NCBI RefSeq assembly: GCF_008868005.1
Contig: NZ_WAAO01000002.1
Coordinates: forward strand, 620,001 to 684,000
DNA length: 64,000 nt
Direction of reading: 5' to 3'
From: Microbacterium algeriense
GTDB taxonomy: Bacteria; Actinomycetota; Actinomycetes; Actinomycetales; Microbacteriaceae
Below the pieces are notes generated by a model, which had not been told where the DNA came from, did not search any database, and saw only the letters and a program-made list of their open reading frames with translations. A program made the position numbers and the translations under genes. Within the stretch, counting starts at the first letter, position 1, and each line of letters begins with the position of its first letter. Shown piece by piece: positions 29,173 through 37,670 of the stretch.

Positions 29173-29898
29173 ATGACCGACTCTCCGTCCGCGACCACCT
29201 CCAAGCGTCGTCGCGGGTTCCTGATCTTCCTCCGCGACGTCCTGGTGATCGTCGTGATCGCGGCGCTCGTGTCGTTCGTCGTCAAGAGCTTCGTGGTCCG
29301 GTCGTTCTACATCCCCTCGGCCTCCATGGAGCGCACGCTGCTCGTCAACGACCGCATCCTGGTCGATGAGCTCACTCCGCGGTGGACGCCGTACGAGCGC
29401 GGCGACGTCGTGGTGTTCAAGGACCCGGGCGGATGGCTGGACGGCCAGCCGCAGACGCCGGCTCAGCCGCCGCTGGTCGAGGCGGTGGACTGGGTGCTCA
29501 ACTTCGTCGGCATCTCCGCGACGGACTCGCAGGACCACCTCGTCAAGCGGGTCATCGGTCTTCCCGGCGATCATGTCGTGTGCTGCAACGCGCTGGGACA
29601 GATCACCATCAACGGTGCGCCGATCGATGAACTCAGCTACCTCAACCTCCCGGAGGGCGATACGGCGGCCTCGAACGAGCCCTTCGATGTCGTCGTGCCC
29701 GAGGACTCGGTGTGGCTCCTTGGCGACAACCGCGACCGCTCGCGGGACTCCCGCGCGCACCAGGACCTGCCGAGCGGAGGCTTCGTCCCGATCGGCAACA
29801 TCGTCGGCAAGGCGTTCCTCACCACCTGGCCGCTCGATCGCATGGGCCCGATCGACGGCCACCACCAGATCTTCAACGGCGTACCGGCGGCGGAATGA
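29173..29898 (+). CDS. lepB: Signal peptidase I
   Basis: 241 residues. One N-terminal membrane helix (about 16-42), then box B SFYIPSASMERTL with catalytic Ser51, general base Lys125 in LVKRVIGLPGD, and box E GDNRDRSRDSR. Removes signal peptides from Sec and Tat substrates. Overlaps rnhB by ATGA. Confidence 0.96.
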   Translation: MTDSPSATTSKRRRGFLIFLRDVLVIVVIAALVSFVVKSFVVRSFYIPSASMERTLLVNDRILVDELTPRWTPYERGDVVVFKDPGGWLDGQPQTPAQPPLVEAVDWVLNFVGISATDSQDHLVKRVIGLPGDHVVCCNALGQITINGAPIDELSYLNLPEGDTAASNEPFDVVVPEDSVWLLGDNRDRSRDSRAHQDLPSGGFVPIGNIVGKAFLTTWPLDRMGPIDGHHQIFNGVPAAE

Positions 29899-30554
29899 CC
29901 GTGATCGCGCCGAAGCTGACTCTGGAGCGGCGGCTCCTGGGGGAGTGCGAGCTGATCGTCTCGCTCGACGAGGTGGGTCGTGGAGCACTCGCCGGTCCGG
30001 TCGCCGTCGGCGCTGCGGCCATGGACGCGTCGGGTGCTCGACGTCGTGTGCCCGAGGGCCTGCGCGACTCGAAGCTCGTGACCGAGCGCAGACGGCCGGA
30101 GGTGGCCGCCCGCGCCGCCGCGTGGGTGCAGGCGTCGGCGGTGGGCTGGGCGAGTGCCGAGGAGATCGACGAGGTCGGGATCATGCGCGCACTCGGCCTG
30201 GCGGCTTCTCGTGCCGTACAGGCCATCGCCGATCAGGGCGTCGCCCTCGACCAGGCGCTGGTCCTGCTGGACGGCAACCACGACTACGTGTCGAAGGTGC
30301 ACCCCGCGCCGCTGCGGGTGCGCCCCGTCATCAAGGCCGACCGGGACTGCGCTTCGGTCTCAGCCGCGTCGGTGATAGCGAAGGTGGCGCGGGACGGCTA
30401 CATGGCGCAGCTGCACGAGGAGCATCCCGTGTACCAGTGGAACCGCAACAAGGGCTACGCCAGTCCGGAGCACCGAGACGCGATCCGCAGCACGGGGCTC
30501 TCCCCGTTCCATCGCTCCTCCTGGGCGATCGCGGACGTCCCGACGCTGTTCTGA
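29895..30554 (+). CDS. rnhB: Ribonuclease HII
   Basis: 219 residues from the ATG in the ATGA overlap with lepB. Removes RNA from RNA:DNA hybrids and single ribonucleotides. Acidic residues in SLDEVGRGALAGPV, VLLDGNHDYV and VIKADRDCASVSAASVIAKVARD form the metal site. Confidence 0.96.
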   Translation: MTVIAPKLTLERRLLGECELIVSLDEVGRGALAGPVAVGAAAMDASGARRRVPEGLRDSKLVTERRRPEVAARAAAWVQASAVGWASAEEIDEVGIMRALGLAASRAVQAIADQGVALDQALVLLDGNHDYVSKVHPAPLRVRPVIKADRDCASVSAASVIAKVARDGYMAQLHEEHPVYQWNRNKGYASPEHRDAIRSTGLSPFHRSSWAIADVPTLF

Positions 30555-30627
30555 GCGCACCGGCCGGACCGACCGGTCGGCCGGCGATGCCGCTGCCGGC
30601 CGCACACGACTCTAGGATGGACACATC

Positions 30628-30954
30628 ATGGATGAGGAAGCCTTCGACGACTACGACCGCGAGCTCGAGCTGGCCCTGTTCCGGGAGTACCGAGACGTGG
30701 TGTCGCAGTTCCAGTACGTCGTGGAGACCGAGCGCCGCTTCTACCTGGCGAACGAGGTCAACGTCGTGCGCCGGGACACCGAGCACGACTTCTATTTCGA
30801 GATCTCGATGAGCGACGTGTGGGTGTGGGACATCTACCGCGCCGACCGTTTCGTGAAGGCGGTCCGCGTGCTGACGTTCAAGGACGTCAACGTCGAGGAG
30901 CTGCAGCGCCGCGAGTTCGAACTGCCGCAGGAGCTCTCGCTCGACGGCGAGTGA
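30628..30954 (+). CDS. DUF2469 family protein
   Basis: 108 residues, acidic, starting MDEEAFDDYDRELELALFREYRDVV. This small actinobacterial protein is typically found between rnhB and yraN. Function unknown. A TAGGAT -10-like box lies about 10 bases upstream of the start. Confidence 0.9.
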   Translation: MDEEAFDDYDRELELALFREYRDVVSQFQYVVETERRFYLANEVNVVRRDTEHDFYFEISMSDVWVWDIYRADRFVKAVRVLTFKDVNVEELQRREFELPQELSLDGE

Positions 30955-31080
30955 CGCCGGGTCGCGGATGAGCCCGCGCATCTGCTCCACACGCTCGTGA
31001 GATCGTGACTTCTCCCCAGCTTCCGTGTGCCTCCACGGTGAGAGCGCCCGGCGACGGGGGGAGCTCGCGATGCTGAGCAC

Positions 31081-31443
31081 ATGGCAGCGAAGGATGAGCT
31101 CGGCAGAGCAGGGGAAGAGCGCGCGACACAGCACCTGATGCGCAGCGGCTACACGGTGATCGCTCGCAATTGGAGGTGCGCGCAGGGCGAGATCGACATC
31201 GTCGCCGTCTGCGGTGACCGCCTGGCGGTGATCGAGGTGAAGACCCGTCGGTCCGCCGCGTACGGTCACCCGTTCGAAGCGGTCGATCACCGCAAGAGGC
31301 GACGTCTCTGGCGACTCGCCCACGCCTGGGTGCACGCGCACCCGGATCAAGCGCGGGGACGCGCGGTGCGCCTCGAGGCCATCGGCATCATCGGCGACGA
31401 CCCCTTCACCGGAGTTCTCGAGCATCTGGTGGACCTCGCATGA
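31081..31443 (+). CDS. YraN family putative endonuclease (UPF0102)
   Basis: 120 residues with the nuclease-like core LGRAGEERATQHLMRSGY, RNWRCAQGEIDIVAVCGDRLAVIEVKTRRS (the E-(I)D-x-VEVK pattern of restriction-like folds). Overlaps the comM start by ATGA, the usual yraN-comM-dprA order. Confidence 0.92.
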   Translation: MAAKDELGRAGEERATQHLMRSGYTVIARNWRCAQGEIDIVAVCGDRLAVIEVKTRRSAAYGHPFEAVDHRKRRRLWRLAHAWVHAHPDQARGRAVRLEAIGIIGDDPFTGVLEHLVDLA

Positions 31444-32360
31444 CGACCGCGCGGACCTGGGCCGTCGCGCTCACCGGTGTGGACGGGCATCTCGTCGAAG
31501 TGGAGGCGGACCTGTCGAACCAGACGCCGGAGTTCCGGATCATCGGCCTCCCCGACAAGTCGTTGGCGGAGGCGGTGCAAAGGGTGCACAACGCCTGCAA
31601 GAACGCGGGGCTGGAACTGCCGCGGCGGCGCCTCACCGTCAATCTGTCTCCCGCCAGCCTTCCCAAGCACGGGGCCGGCTTCGACCTCGGGGTCGCCATG
31701 GCCTCCCTCGCAGCCGGCGGCGCCGTCGATGCGCGATCGATCTCGTCCGTCGTCCACGTCGGCGAGCTCGGGCTCGACGGGCGCATCCGTCCGGTCCCCG
31801 GGGTGCTGCCGGCCGTGTTCGCCGCGTCACGGGCGGGATTCGACACCGTGATCGTGCCACGGGGGAACGAGGCCGAAGCGAAGCTGGTGCCCGGTATCGA
31901 GGTCAGAGCCGCCGCCTCCCTCGCCGAGGTGGCCGTGTGGCACGGCGCCGACGTCGAGGTGACAGAGGTGGTCCCCGCCGCGTCGGCCCCGTCGCCTCGG
32001 CGGGAGCGTCCGACGGACGACCTCGTGGATGTGGTCGGACAGGAGGAGGTCGTCGAAGCTCTGGTCGTCGCGGCTGCCGGCGGTCATCACATGCTGTTGA
32101 GCGGACCTCCGGGTGCGGGGAAGACGATGCTGGCCCGCCGGCTTCCGGGGATCATGCCTCCGCTCACCGAGGAAGAGGCGCTCGAAGTCGCGTCCGTGCG
32201 GTCCCTCAGCGGCGAGCAGGTCTCCGCACTCGATCCGGTGCCTCCGTTGGAGGCGCCGCATCACAGCACTTCGGTCGCGGCACTCGTCGGGGGAGGGTCC
32301 CGCGTGGCACGACCGGGAGCGATCGCGCGGGCACACCGCGGCGTCCTCTTCCTCGACGAG
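31440..32360 (+). pseudogene. comM: comM (YifB), 5' part, interrupted by the element
   Basis: Mg-chelatase-like AAA+ helicase ComM/YifB. 307 native codons remain: the N-terminal Lon-like domain (LTGVDGHLVEVEADLSNQTPEFRIIGLPDKSLAEA), Walker A GPPGAGKTMLARRLPGI and the start of Walker B VLFLDE. After Glu307 the frame enters element DNA and ends four codons later (SKNQ) at 32375. Joined to the 3' part at 44122 it gives an uninterrupted 509-residue protein of normal length. ComM is a branch-migration helicase used in natural transformation, so the host is probably ComM-deficient while the element is integrated. Confidence 0.95.
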
Positions 32361-32382
32361 TCAAAAAATCAGTAATACAACT
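32353..32382. other. attL
   Basis: Core TCGACGA (32353-32359) within comM codons, followed on the element side by an arm at about 32367-32382 (AATCAGTAATACAAC) that is the inverted partner of the arm in attR. Confidence 0.8.
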
Positions 32383-32390
32383 ATGTAGGC

Positions 32391-32420
32391 CTGACAGCCC
32401 AATCCATGTCCTAGTACAAT
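32391..32420 (+). promoter_or_regulatory. Left-end rightward promoter of the element
   Basis: CTGACA, 18-base spacer, TACAAT; leads into a roughly 130-base leader before the capsid gene. The -10 lies within TACAATTGAAT (32415-32425), which is an exact inverted copy of 44093-44103 at the other end of the element. Confidence 0.55.
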
Positions 32421-32453
32421 TGAATCAACGGAACACCGGTGGTCGACCGCACA

Positions 32454-32466
32454 TCTGCTGAGCAGA
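32454..32466. promoter_or_regulatory. Palindrome in the capsid gene leader
   Basis: TCTGCT-G-AGCAGA, a perfect 6+6 palindrome about 30 bases after the promoter. Its GCTGAGC core recurs in the 21-bp repeat at 38105-38125. Possible operator. Confidence 0.35.
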
Positions 32467-32555
32467 GAGGTTCGAGCTTCTAGCTCCCTCTCGCAAGTCA
32501 GAGCCATCCAGCTCGACCCGTGGTCGCGCAACCCATCTCAACGATAGGAGTTGCC

Positions 32556-33701
32556 ATGGACGTTCCGATCCGTGACATCTACGGAGCCGACCGAGGCTTC
32601 AACGTTGCGGCGGACATCGTTACGCAGACGGCTGACGGTGTTCCCCTCAACGACATCTACAACGAGTTCATCGACGCTCTCAACGAGTGGAACCTCGGGC
32701 GCTCGGCGCTGTCGGCCATGTTCACGTCGAACACGATCGATTCGTTCGCGCAGCTTCCGAAGGAGCCCGGCAAGGGCGAGGACTTCGAACCGCAGAGCGA
32801 GTTCGGCGTACCGCGTTCGAGCCGCCGCGACGTCGACTACTTCCGAATGGGTCTCCCGCTCGAGTGGTTCGATGCTGCATCGCGCTTCACTGCGGCGTTC
32901 CTGCGCGACGCTTCTCGCGAGCAGGTCGACCTCCAGTTCCAGGACAAGCTGGAGATGGACAATCGGCTGGTCTTTCGTAAGACCATGAGCGCGCTTACCG
33001 ACAAGCGCGTCGCCGGTTCCCGCGACGTCAACGAGAACGGTGTGGACATCTTCGACCTGTGGGACGGGTCGACGGGCGAGGTTCCTCCGTCGTACGACGG
33101 CAAGACGTTCACCGACACCCATTCGCACTACCTTGTGTCAGGTGCTGCGACCGTCGACGGTGGGGACATCAAGGCGCTGACCGACACGATCCAGGAGCAC
33201 GGCTACGGTCGTCGCGAGTCCGGCGAACAGGTCGTGATCTTCGCTCACCCCACAGAAGCTGACGCAATCGCGACCTTCCGGCGCGACCCAGCGAACCTGG
33301 CGGCCAACCCGTACGACTTCATCCCGTCCGTGAGTGCTCCGGCGTACCTCACCGATCTGACGATCGTTGGCGACAAGCCTCCGGCACAGTTCAACGGTCT
33401 GCCAATCGAGGGTTCCTACGGCGACGCCTGGATCAGCAAGAACTACCGCGTGCCGCAGGGCTACGTCATCGCTCTTGCGACTTCGGGTCCGAACTCGTCT
33501 CGTAACCCGCTCCTGTTCCGCGAGCACATCAGCGCGCAGCACCGCGGCCTTCGCCTCGTGAACCCGAACGACGGTTCGCGGTACCCCCTCGTGAACTCGT
33601 ACTTCACGCGCGGATTCGGTGTCGGTGTCCGACACCGTGGCGCTGCTGCAGTGATGCAGATCAAGGCGTCGGGTTCCTACCAGAACCCGATCTGGCCGTA
33701 A
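32556..33701 (+). CDS. Phage major capsid protein (HK97 fold)
   Basis: 381 residues from ATG 32556, chosen for the AGGAG at 32546-32550. The C-terminal half has the pattern I know from actinobacteriophage capsids: THSHYLVSGAATVDGGDIKAL, then EHGYG, YDFIPSVSAPAYLTD, GLPIEGSYGDAWIS, VPQGYVIALATSGPNSSRNP, FREHISAQHRGLRLV and YFTRGFGVGVRHRGAAAVMQI. It lacks an N-terminal delta/protease-linked region and no protease gene is adjacent, so maturation differs from HK97. It is the only recognisable structural gene. An encapsulin is less likely because of length and these phage-specific blocks. Confidence 0.85.
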   Translation: MDVPIRDIYGADRGFNVAADIVTQTADGVPLNDIYNEFIDALNEWNLGRSALSAMFTSNTIDSFAQLPKEPGKGEDFEPQSEFGVPRSSRRDVDYFRMGLPLEWFDAASRFTAAFLRDASREQVDLQFQDKLEMDNRLVFRKTMSALTDKRVAGSRDVNENGVDIFDLWDGSTGEVPPSYDGKTFTDTHSHYLVSGAATVDGGDIKALTDTIQEHGYGRRESGEQVVIFAHPTEADAIATFRRDPANLAANPYDFIPSVSAPAYLTDLTIVGDKPPAQFNGLPIEGSYGDAWISKNYRVPQGYVIALATSGPNSSRNPLLFREHISAQHRGLRLVNPNDGSRYPLVNSYFTRGFGVGVRHRGAAAVMQIKASGSYQNPIWP

Positions 33702-33753
33702 CGGGGCCACCGTCCTGCCGGGGCTTCTCTTCCTTCACCCGGCAGAACAAGAC

Positions 33754-33791
33754 CAGGGCGCCGTGTCGCGTGGCTCCGGCACGGCGCCCTG
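33754..33791 (+). terminator. Hairpin after the capsid gene
   Basis: Perfect 12-bp stem CAGGGCGCCGTG/CACGGCGCCCTG with a 14-base loop, 50 bases after the capsid stop. It may terminate or attenuate, raising capsid output over the next genes. Confidence 0.65.
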
Positions 33792-33827
33792 TCACTCTCC
33801 GAGCCACCCTCATGAAAGGCCACGCTC

Positions 33828-34100
33828 ATGACATTCCTCGAACCGATGCTTTCCGGTCGCGACATCGCGACTGCGCGCGCCGTCCTCGACTTCAAGAACA
33901 CGACGCCGATGGGCGCTGGGTTTGATCCCGAACTCCGGAGGGACTTCGAGAGCGCGCTGCACAACGAGGTGGAGCCAATCTCTCAGCGCCTCCACGCGGC
34001 CGTCGGCGCCCATGTGAGCGCCGATCCTGGCGTCCGCGCCCTCTCGGAGCAGTTCGAAGCTGAACTCGTCTCTACGCCGCGCAGAGGGCGTCGGGGCTGA
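33828..34100 (+). CDS. Small phage-like protein, unknown function
   Basis: 90 residues from ATG 33828, mixed charge, with an Arg-rich C-terminus. One base separates its stop from the next start. Located between the capsid and the terminase-like gene, where head accessory or scaffold proteins often sit; no motif supports a specific role. Confidence 0.65.
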   Translation: MTFLEPMLSGRDIATARAVLDFKNTTPMGAGFDPELRRDFESALHNEVEPISQRLHAAVGAHVSADPGVRALSEQFEAELVSTPRRGRRG

Positions 34101-34101
34101 C

Positions 34102-34740
34102 ATGTCCAGAGTTCACTGCAACGCAACCACCCGAGCCGGTGCCCCATGTCGTCGCTGGGCAGTTCACGGCTCGAAGGTCTGCCAGGCGCACGGCGGGGGC
34201 AAGCACAAGCCGAACGACGTGATCGCGAAAGCGCTCGACGGCATCGACGCACCGCGATGCAGGTACACGAAGCGCAATGGCGAACAGTGCAAGAACGCAC
34301 CGATCAAGGGCGGCACTGTCTGCAAGAAGCACGGGGGCGCTGCGGCTCACATTCAGCGCAAGGCACAGGAGCGACTACAGGCGATGGTCATGCCCGCCCT
34401 CGTTGAGCTCAACAAGATCCTCGAAGCTCCGAGCACGTCTGACGGCGACAAACTCCGCGCTGTCTCGATGGTTCTCGACCGAACCGGGTTCGGCAAGGGC
34501 GTAACCATCGAGCACAAGCAGGACAAGCCATGGGAGGTCACCATGCAGGCGATCATCATGCCCATGGCAGAGGAATACACGACCGGCACCGAAGACGTTG
34601 AGGACGCGGAAGTGGTCGAGGAATCCCTACCGCCAGTCCGCGACATGTCGAAGCTCGAACGCTTCGACGGCCCGCGAATCGTGCCCGATTCAGCGACTGG
34701 TCGCGGTCGCGTCCGTGGTTCTGCGAATCCGCTTCGATGA
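34102..34740 (+). CDS. HGG-motif protein, putative small terminase subunit
   Basis: 212 residues. Two copies of a Cys/His motif: C-N-A-T-T-R-A-G-A-P-C-R then VCQAHGGGKH (residues 6-34), and RCRYTKRNGEQCKNAP then VCKKHGGAAAH. A helical middle follows, then LRAVSMVLDRTGFGKGVTIE, a pattern seen in many phage small terminases (ILDRTGyG-type). If correct it would bind the element's packaging site and direct a helper's large terminase. The assignment is inference; a generic zinc-binding DNA-binding protein is the alternative. Confidence 0.6.
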   Translation: MSRVHCNATTRAGAPCRRWAVHGSKVCQAHGGGKHKPNDVIAKALDGIDAPRCRYTKRNGEQCKNAPIKGGTVCKKHGGAAAHIQRKAQERLQAMVMPALVELNKILEAPSTSDGDKLRAVSMVLDRTGFGKGVTIEHKQDKPWEVTMQAIIMPMAEEYTTGTEDVEDAEVVEESLPPVRDMSKLERFDGPRIVPDSATGRGRVRGSANPLR

Positions 34741-34943
34741 TCACGCCTGTAGGGGAGCGTGGCTGGCGCTTACGGTCGGTGGGAGAAGGCCAGGCTTGGG
34801 GAACGTACAGGCAGATCGTGTTCGCGGTCGCGCCCGAGTGTACCGGGTCGCCACATGGCATGCGAGATTGCCGATGCCGGGCATTCAAGCGTCGAGCGCA
34901 GGCCGTCGCATACATCAGGCAACACGACGACAGCGTTTCCTAG
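34737..34943 (+). CDS. Small protein, unknown function
   Basis: 68 residues, start overlapping the previous stop (ATGA). Contains CRCRAFKRRAQAVAYIRQ; no family recognised. Confidence 0.5.
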   Translation: MITPVGERGWRLRSVGEGQAWGTYRQIVFAVAPECTGSPHGMRDCRCRAFKRRAQAVAYIRQHDDSVS

Positions 34944-35273
34944 AATCGCCGTCGATCGATTCGACCAGGTAGACGAGAAAGTCGCTCAGATTGACGCTCA
35001 GCAACGCTCAGCCAGTGATCCACTGCTCCGGGTCAGAGTTGATCGACGGCTAGGTCTGGTGTAACAAAACGGTTCGATAACGGGCTGATCAGACATCAAA
35101 ATCTGTATCGATCCGTATTACAATTGTTGTATCGCACCAATCGCGAATGCGCCGATCTGATCTCTGCTTCCAAGCCTGTGAAGCAACTCAGCTAGTCGGG
35201 CGAGGCTCGGACCTCCGGTTAGTAGACACGGACAGAACCTCTGGTCGATCACACCGTTAGGTGGTGATCCCAG
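34944..35273. other. 330-base non-coding control region of the replication operon
   Basis: Holds three CGCTCAG direct repeats (34983, 34995, 35005), one arm of the 21-bp inverted repeat (34988-35008), TTGATCGAC at 35039, TAACGGG near 35077, a TACAAT -10-like box at 35119-35124 inside the palindrome TACAA-TTG-TTGTA (35119-35131), and AATTGTTGTA at 35122. The 21-bp motif, TTGATCGAC and AATTGTTGTA recur in the same order at 38105-38283. No convincing gene on either strand. Confidence 0.6.
34988..35008 (+). repeat. 21-bp inverted repeat, left copy
   Basis: Begins AGATTGACGCTC and ends AACGCT; identical to the reverse complement of 38105-38125. The pair encloses the HTH, membrane, primase genes and the origin. 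Confidence 0.9.
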
Positions 35274-35552
35274 ATGGGTCTCCCTTTCCGTCGTCAGCCA
35301 CTTGGCAACCACATCGGCGCTCGTGAATTCACCCACAAGCAGGTTGCTCGCGCACTCGGCTGCTCCGTCCCGCGAGTCAACGTGCTCATCAGTGGTCGGA
35401 GCTATCCGACTGCGCATGAGATCGACGCTCTCGAAGGTCTCATTGGGCTGCCTGTTCAGACCATGTTCGAGCCCGCGTTGCTGAAGTATTTCAACGTCAA
35501 CGGCAGCCGGTTCTCGCGCTCTGGTCGCGACGCGCGAACGGTCGAACAGTGA
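35274..35552 (+). CDS. XRE-type helix-turn-helix protein
   Basis: 92 residues. FTHKQVARALGCSVPRVNVLISGRSYPTAHEIDALEGLIGLPVQTMF is a five-helix XRE fold at residues 19-65. First gene of the replication module, so either a repressor/activator of the element or an origin-binding protein. GTG/ATG choice: ATG 35274 gives the complete fold. Confidence 0.75.
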   Translation: MGLPFRRQPLGNHIGAREFTHKQVARALGCSVPRVNVLISGRSYPTAHEIDALEGLIGLPVQTMFEPALLKYFNVNGSRFSRSGRDARTVEQ

Positions 35553-35656
35553 GTTCCCCGGCTGAGCAGGCAACTCCTGCTCCGATCCCGGACGAATACG
35601 TTGACTGGTTCGTCGCGTTCCTTCGTGGGGGTGAGTCCGATGCCACTCACGCATGA
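35549..35656 (+). CDS. Very short coupled gene, unknown
   Basis: 35 residues from a GTG overlapping the HTH stop (GTGA). Sequence starts MSSPAEQATPAP and contains DEYVDWFVAFLRGG. Translational coupling and in-phase position support it; no family. Confidence 0.4.
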   Translation: MSSPAEQATPAPIPDEYVDWFVAFLRGGESDATHA

Positions 35657-35876
35657 GAAAAGGGCCGCCCCGACCAAGGCGACCCTTCTCCCCACCGCAG
35701 CTAGAAAGAACCGATTGAAGAACACGATTCCAGTCAACAGTGATATTACCAGGAAGCGCAGGTCAGAGCGATTTTCTGTCACGCTCAATGGGTGGTCTCT
35801 GTTCTCACTGGTGGCCGCAAACGTTGCTGTCGTTCTTTCGGCACTCTCGGTGATCGTGGGTGGCCAAGGTGGCTAG
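35640..35876 (+). CDS. Small single-pass membrane protein
   Basis: 78 residues from ATG 35640; basic N-terminus and one C-terminal membrane helix WSLFSLVAANVAVVLSALSVIV. Overlaps genes on both sides. A terminator-like hairpin (35660-35687) lies inside its 5' part, which lowers confidence. Superinfection or membrane-targeting roles are possible but unsupported. Confidence 0.45.
   Translation: MPLTHEKRAAPTKATLLPTAARKNRLKNTIPVNSDITRKRRSERFSVTLNGWSLFSLVAANVAVVLSALSVIVGGQGG
35660..35687 (+). terminator. Terminator-like hairpin upstream of the primase gene
   Basis: AAGGGcCGCC pairs with GGCGaCCCTT (one mismatch), 8-base loop. Could attenuate transcription between the HTH gene and the primase. Confidence 0.4.
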
Positions 35877-37647
35877 GACATTGGACGAACTGAGGCAGTT
35901 CACGGATCGCGGCTGGAAGATCTTTCCCGTCGTGCCGAACGCGAAGAACCCGTGGACATCCAACGGGTACAAGGCGGGGACGACCGACCAATCGACGATC
36001 AAGCGTTGGCTGGAAGAGAAGCCCGACGCCAATTGGGGTGTCGCAACAGGGGAGACCTCCGACCTGCTCGTGGTTGACCTCGATACGAACGGCAACGGAG
36101 AACAGACCTTGCGCGAGTGGTTCGCGCAGCGCTCTATGCCGTGGCCGAACACCTACACCGTGCGAACTCCGAGCGGTGGGATGCATCTGTACTTCCATCA
36201 TGTCGACGGGTTGCGGAGCGCTGCGAAGCTCATGCCCGGCGTCGACGTGAGAACGACTGGCGGGCTTGTTGTTCTCCCTGGTTCGATAATCGACGGGCGA
36301 ACTTACGTCGCTCTGAGCGACGCTGAGCGACTCGCCCATGTGCCTGCCCTTCTTGCAGACGCACTCAGATCACGCGCCCAGAGCGACTCAATCTGGGAGA
36401 CACCCTCGGATTGGACTGCGGGTGTCTCTGATGGCCGGCGCGACGACTACCTGTTCCGACTCGCGTGTGATCTGCGGCGACGACTCAAGGACGATAGGGC
36501 GTTGGTGACTCAGATCGTTCTGCAGGCCGCGGCTAACTGCGATCCGCCATTCCCAGAGCCGGACGCGCTGAGGAAGGTTCAGTCGGCTTTCGAGCAAGAC
36601 CACTCGGACGGGTTCGAGCTGTCTCGCGCGCCATTCCAGGCAGAACAGGAAGGAGAGGTGCCGCGCTTGAATCTGCGGAGTGCTGGTGAAGTTCGTACGG
36701 TCGAACCACCGGCGTACATGATCGACGGCGTGCTGCCGGTAGGCGCGTTGTTCCAGGTCTTCGGCCAGACGGGTTCCTACAAGTCGTTCGTGATGCTGGA
36801 CATGCTCGGCTGCGTTGCAAACGACATCCCGTGGATGGGTCACCGGATCAACGAGCCAGGGCCAGTCGCGTTCATTCTGGGAGAAGGTGGATACGACGCT
36901 GGGGTGCGCCTCGATGCCTGGCTCAAGGCGCACCCTGGCGCATCCGACGAGCACATGGTCTACAGCATCGAGGAACAGCTAGACCTAATGCGGGGGAGCG
37001 TCGTAGACGCGATCATCGAAGACCTCGAGGCGTATCGGGCTGACCGGTTCCCCGGCAAAGGCTGGCGACTCATCGTGTTCGATACGCAGGCCGACCACAT
37101 GCCCTCAGGCGACGAAGATCGTTCGAAGGACTTCACCGTGCTGAAGCGTGCTATCCAGCGCATCGCGCACGAGACCGGGGCAGCGGTTGGTCTCGTCCAC
37201 CACACCGGATGGGACGACTCCCGCGAGCGTGGTTCGTCGCGCCAGCGCCAGGCGCTCGATGTCGTCATGCAGGTGAAGAGCCAGCGCATCACCAACGTCA
37301 AGCAAAAGGGCGCCGCGCTCTTCGATCCCATCGACTTCGCGACGGAGGGATTTGGAGACTCGATTGTCGTTCAGCGCGTTAGTCCCATCGTTGCGGCGTC
37401 GGACACTCTCGATGCGGATATCGAGCAGGGCAGGAGGGTGCTTACGTACCTCCACGACCACCCCGGAGCATCGCAGAACGCCGTGCAGAGCGACCTCAAA
37501 CTCGGCCGCACCGGAACGTGGCCAAGGTTGCGCGACCTCCTCGACAAGCTCGGCTACCTCGATGTCACGAAGACCGGCGACGGAAGAGTGCGGGAGGTTC
37601 GACCCTCAGTCCGTGGGCTCGCGTTCTACGGAATCGGCGACGTCTGA
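35860..37647 (+). CDS. Primase-polymerase / RepA-like helicase replication protein
   Basis: 595 residues. N-terminal bifunctional primase/polymerase domain (about 10-175): FPVVPNAKNPWTSNGYK, VVDLDTNGN (acidic pair Asp73, Asp75) and TPSGGMHLYF (His109). C-terminal AAA_25/RepA-like helicase: Walker A-like GQTGSYKS (302-309), LIVFDTQADH Walker B (Asp408), and GLVHHTGWDDSRERGSSRQRQALD. Last about 80 residues resemble a winged helix. Prim-pol plus RepA helicase proteins start replication of plasmids, phages and satellites. The GTAC array directly downstream is its probable origin. GTG start. Confidence 0.88.
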   Translation: MAKVARTLDELRQFTDRGWKIFPVVPNAKNPWTSNGYKAGTTDQSTIKRWLEEKPDANWGVATGETSDLLVVDLDTNGNGEQTLREWFAQRSMPWPNTYTVRTPSGGMHLYFHHVDGLRSAAKLMPGVDVRTTGGLVVLPGSIIDGRTYVALSDAERLAHVPALLADALRSRAQSDSIWETPSDWTAGVSDGRRDDYLFRLACDLRRRLKDDRALVTQIVLQAAANCDPPFPEPDALRKVQSAFEQDHSDGFELSRAPFQAEQEGEVPRLNLRSAGEVRTVEPPAYMIDGVLPVGALFQVFGQTGSYKSFVMLDMLGCVANDIPWMGHRINEPGPVAFILGEGGYDAGVRLDAWLKAHPGASDEHMVYSIEEQLDLMRGSVVDAIIEDLEAYRADRFPGKGWRLIVFDTQADHMPSGDEDRSKDFTVLKRAIQRIAHETGAAVGLVHHTGWDDSRERGSSRQRQALDVVMQVKSQRITNVKQKGAALFDPIDFATEGFGDSIVVQRVSPIVAASDTLDADIEQGRRVLTYLHDHPGASQNAVQSDLKLGRTGTWPRLRDLLDKLGYLDVTKTGDGRVREVRPSVRGLAFYGIGDV

Positions 37648-37670
37648 TGCCAGCACTCGCGCTGGTATAG

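Noticed and set aside
32556..33701. Capsid gene as an encapsulin nanocompartment
   Set aside because: Length, the phage-specific C-terminal blocks and neighbouring terminase-like and primase genes fit a viral capsid; no cargo enzyme is adjacent.
35039..35049. TTGATCGACG at 35039 as a secondary attachment site
   Set aside because: It shares 10 bases with attR but has no flanking inverted arms and lies inside the element; treated as a recurring motif only.
35118..35654. 178-residue minus-strand reading in the element
   Set aside because: It overlaps the XRE-type HTH gene and the control motifs; the HTH frame has a recognisable fold and the minus frame does not.
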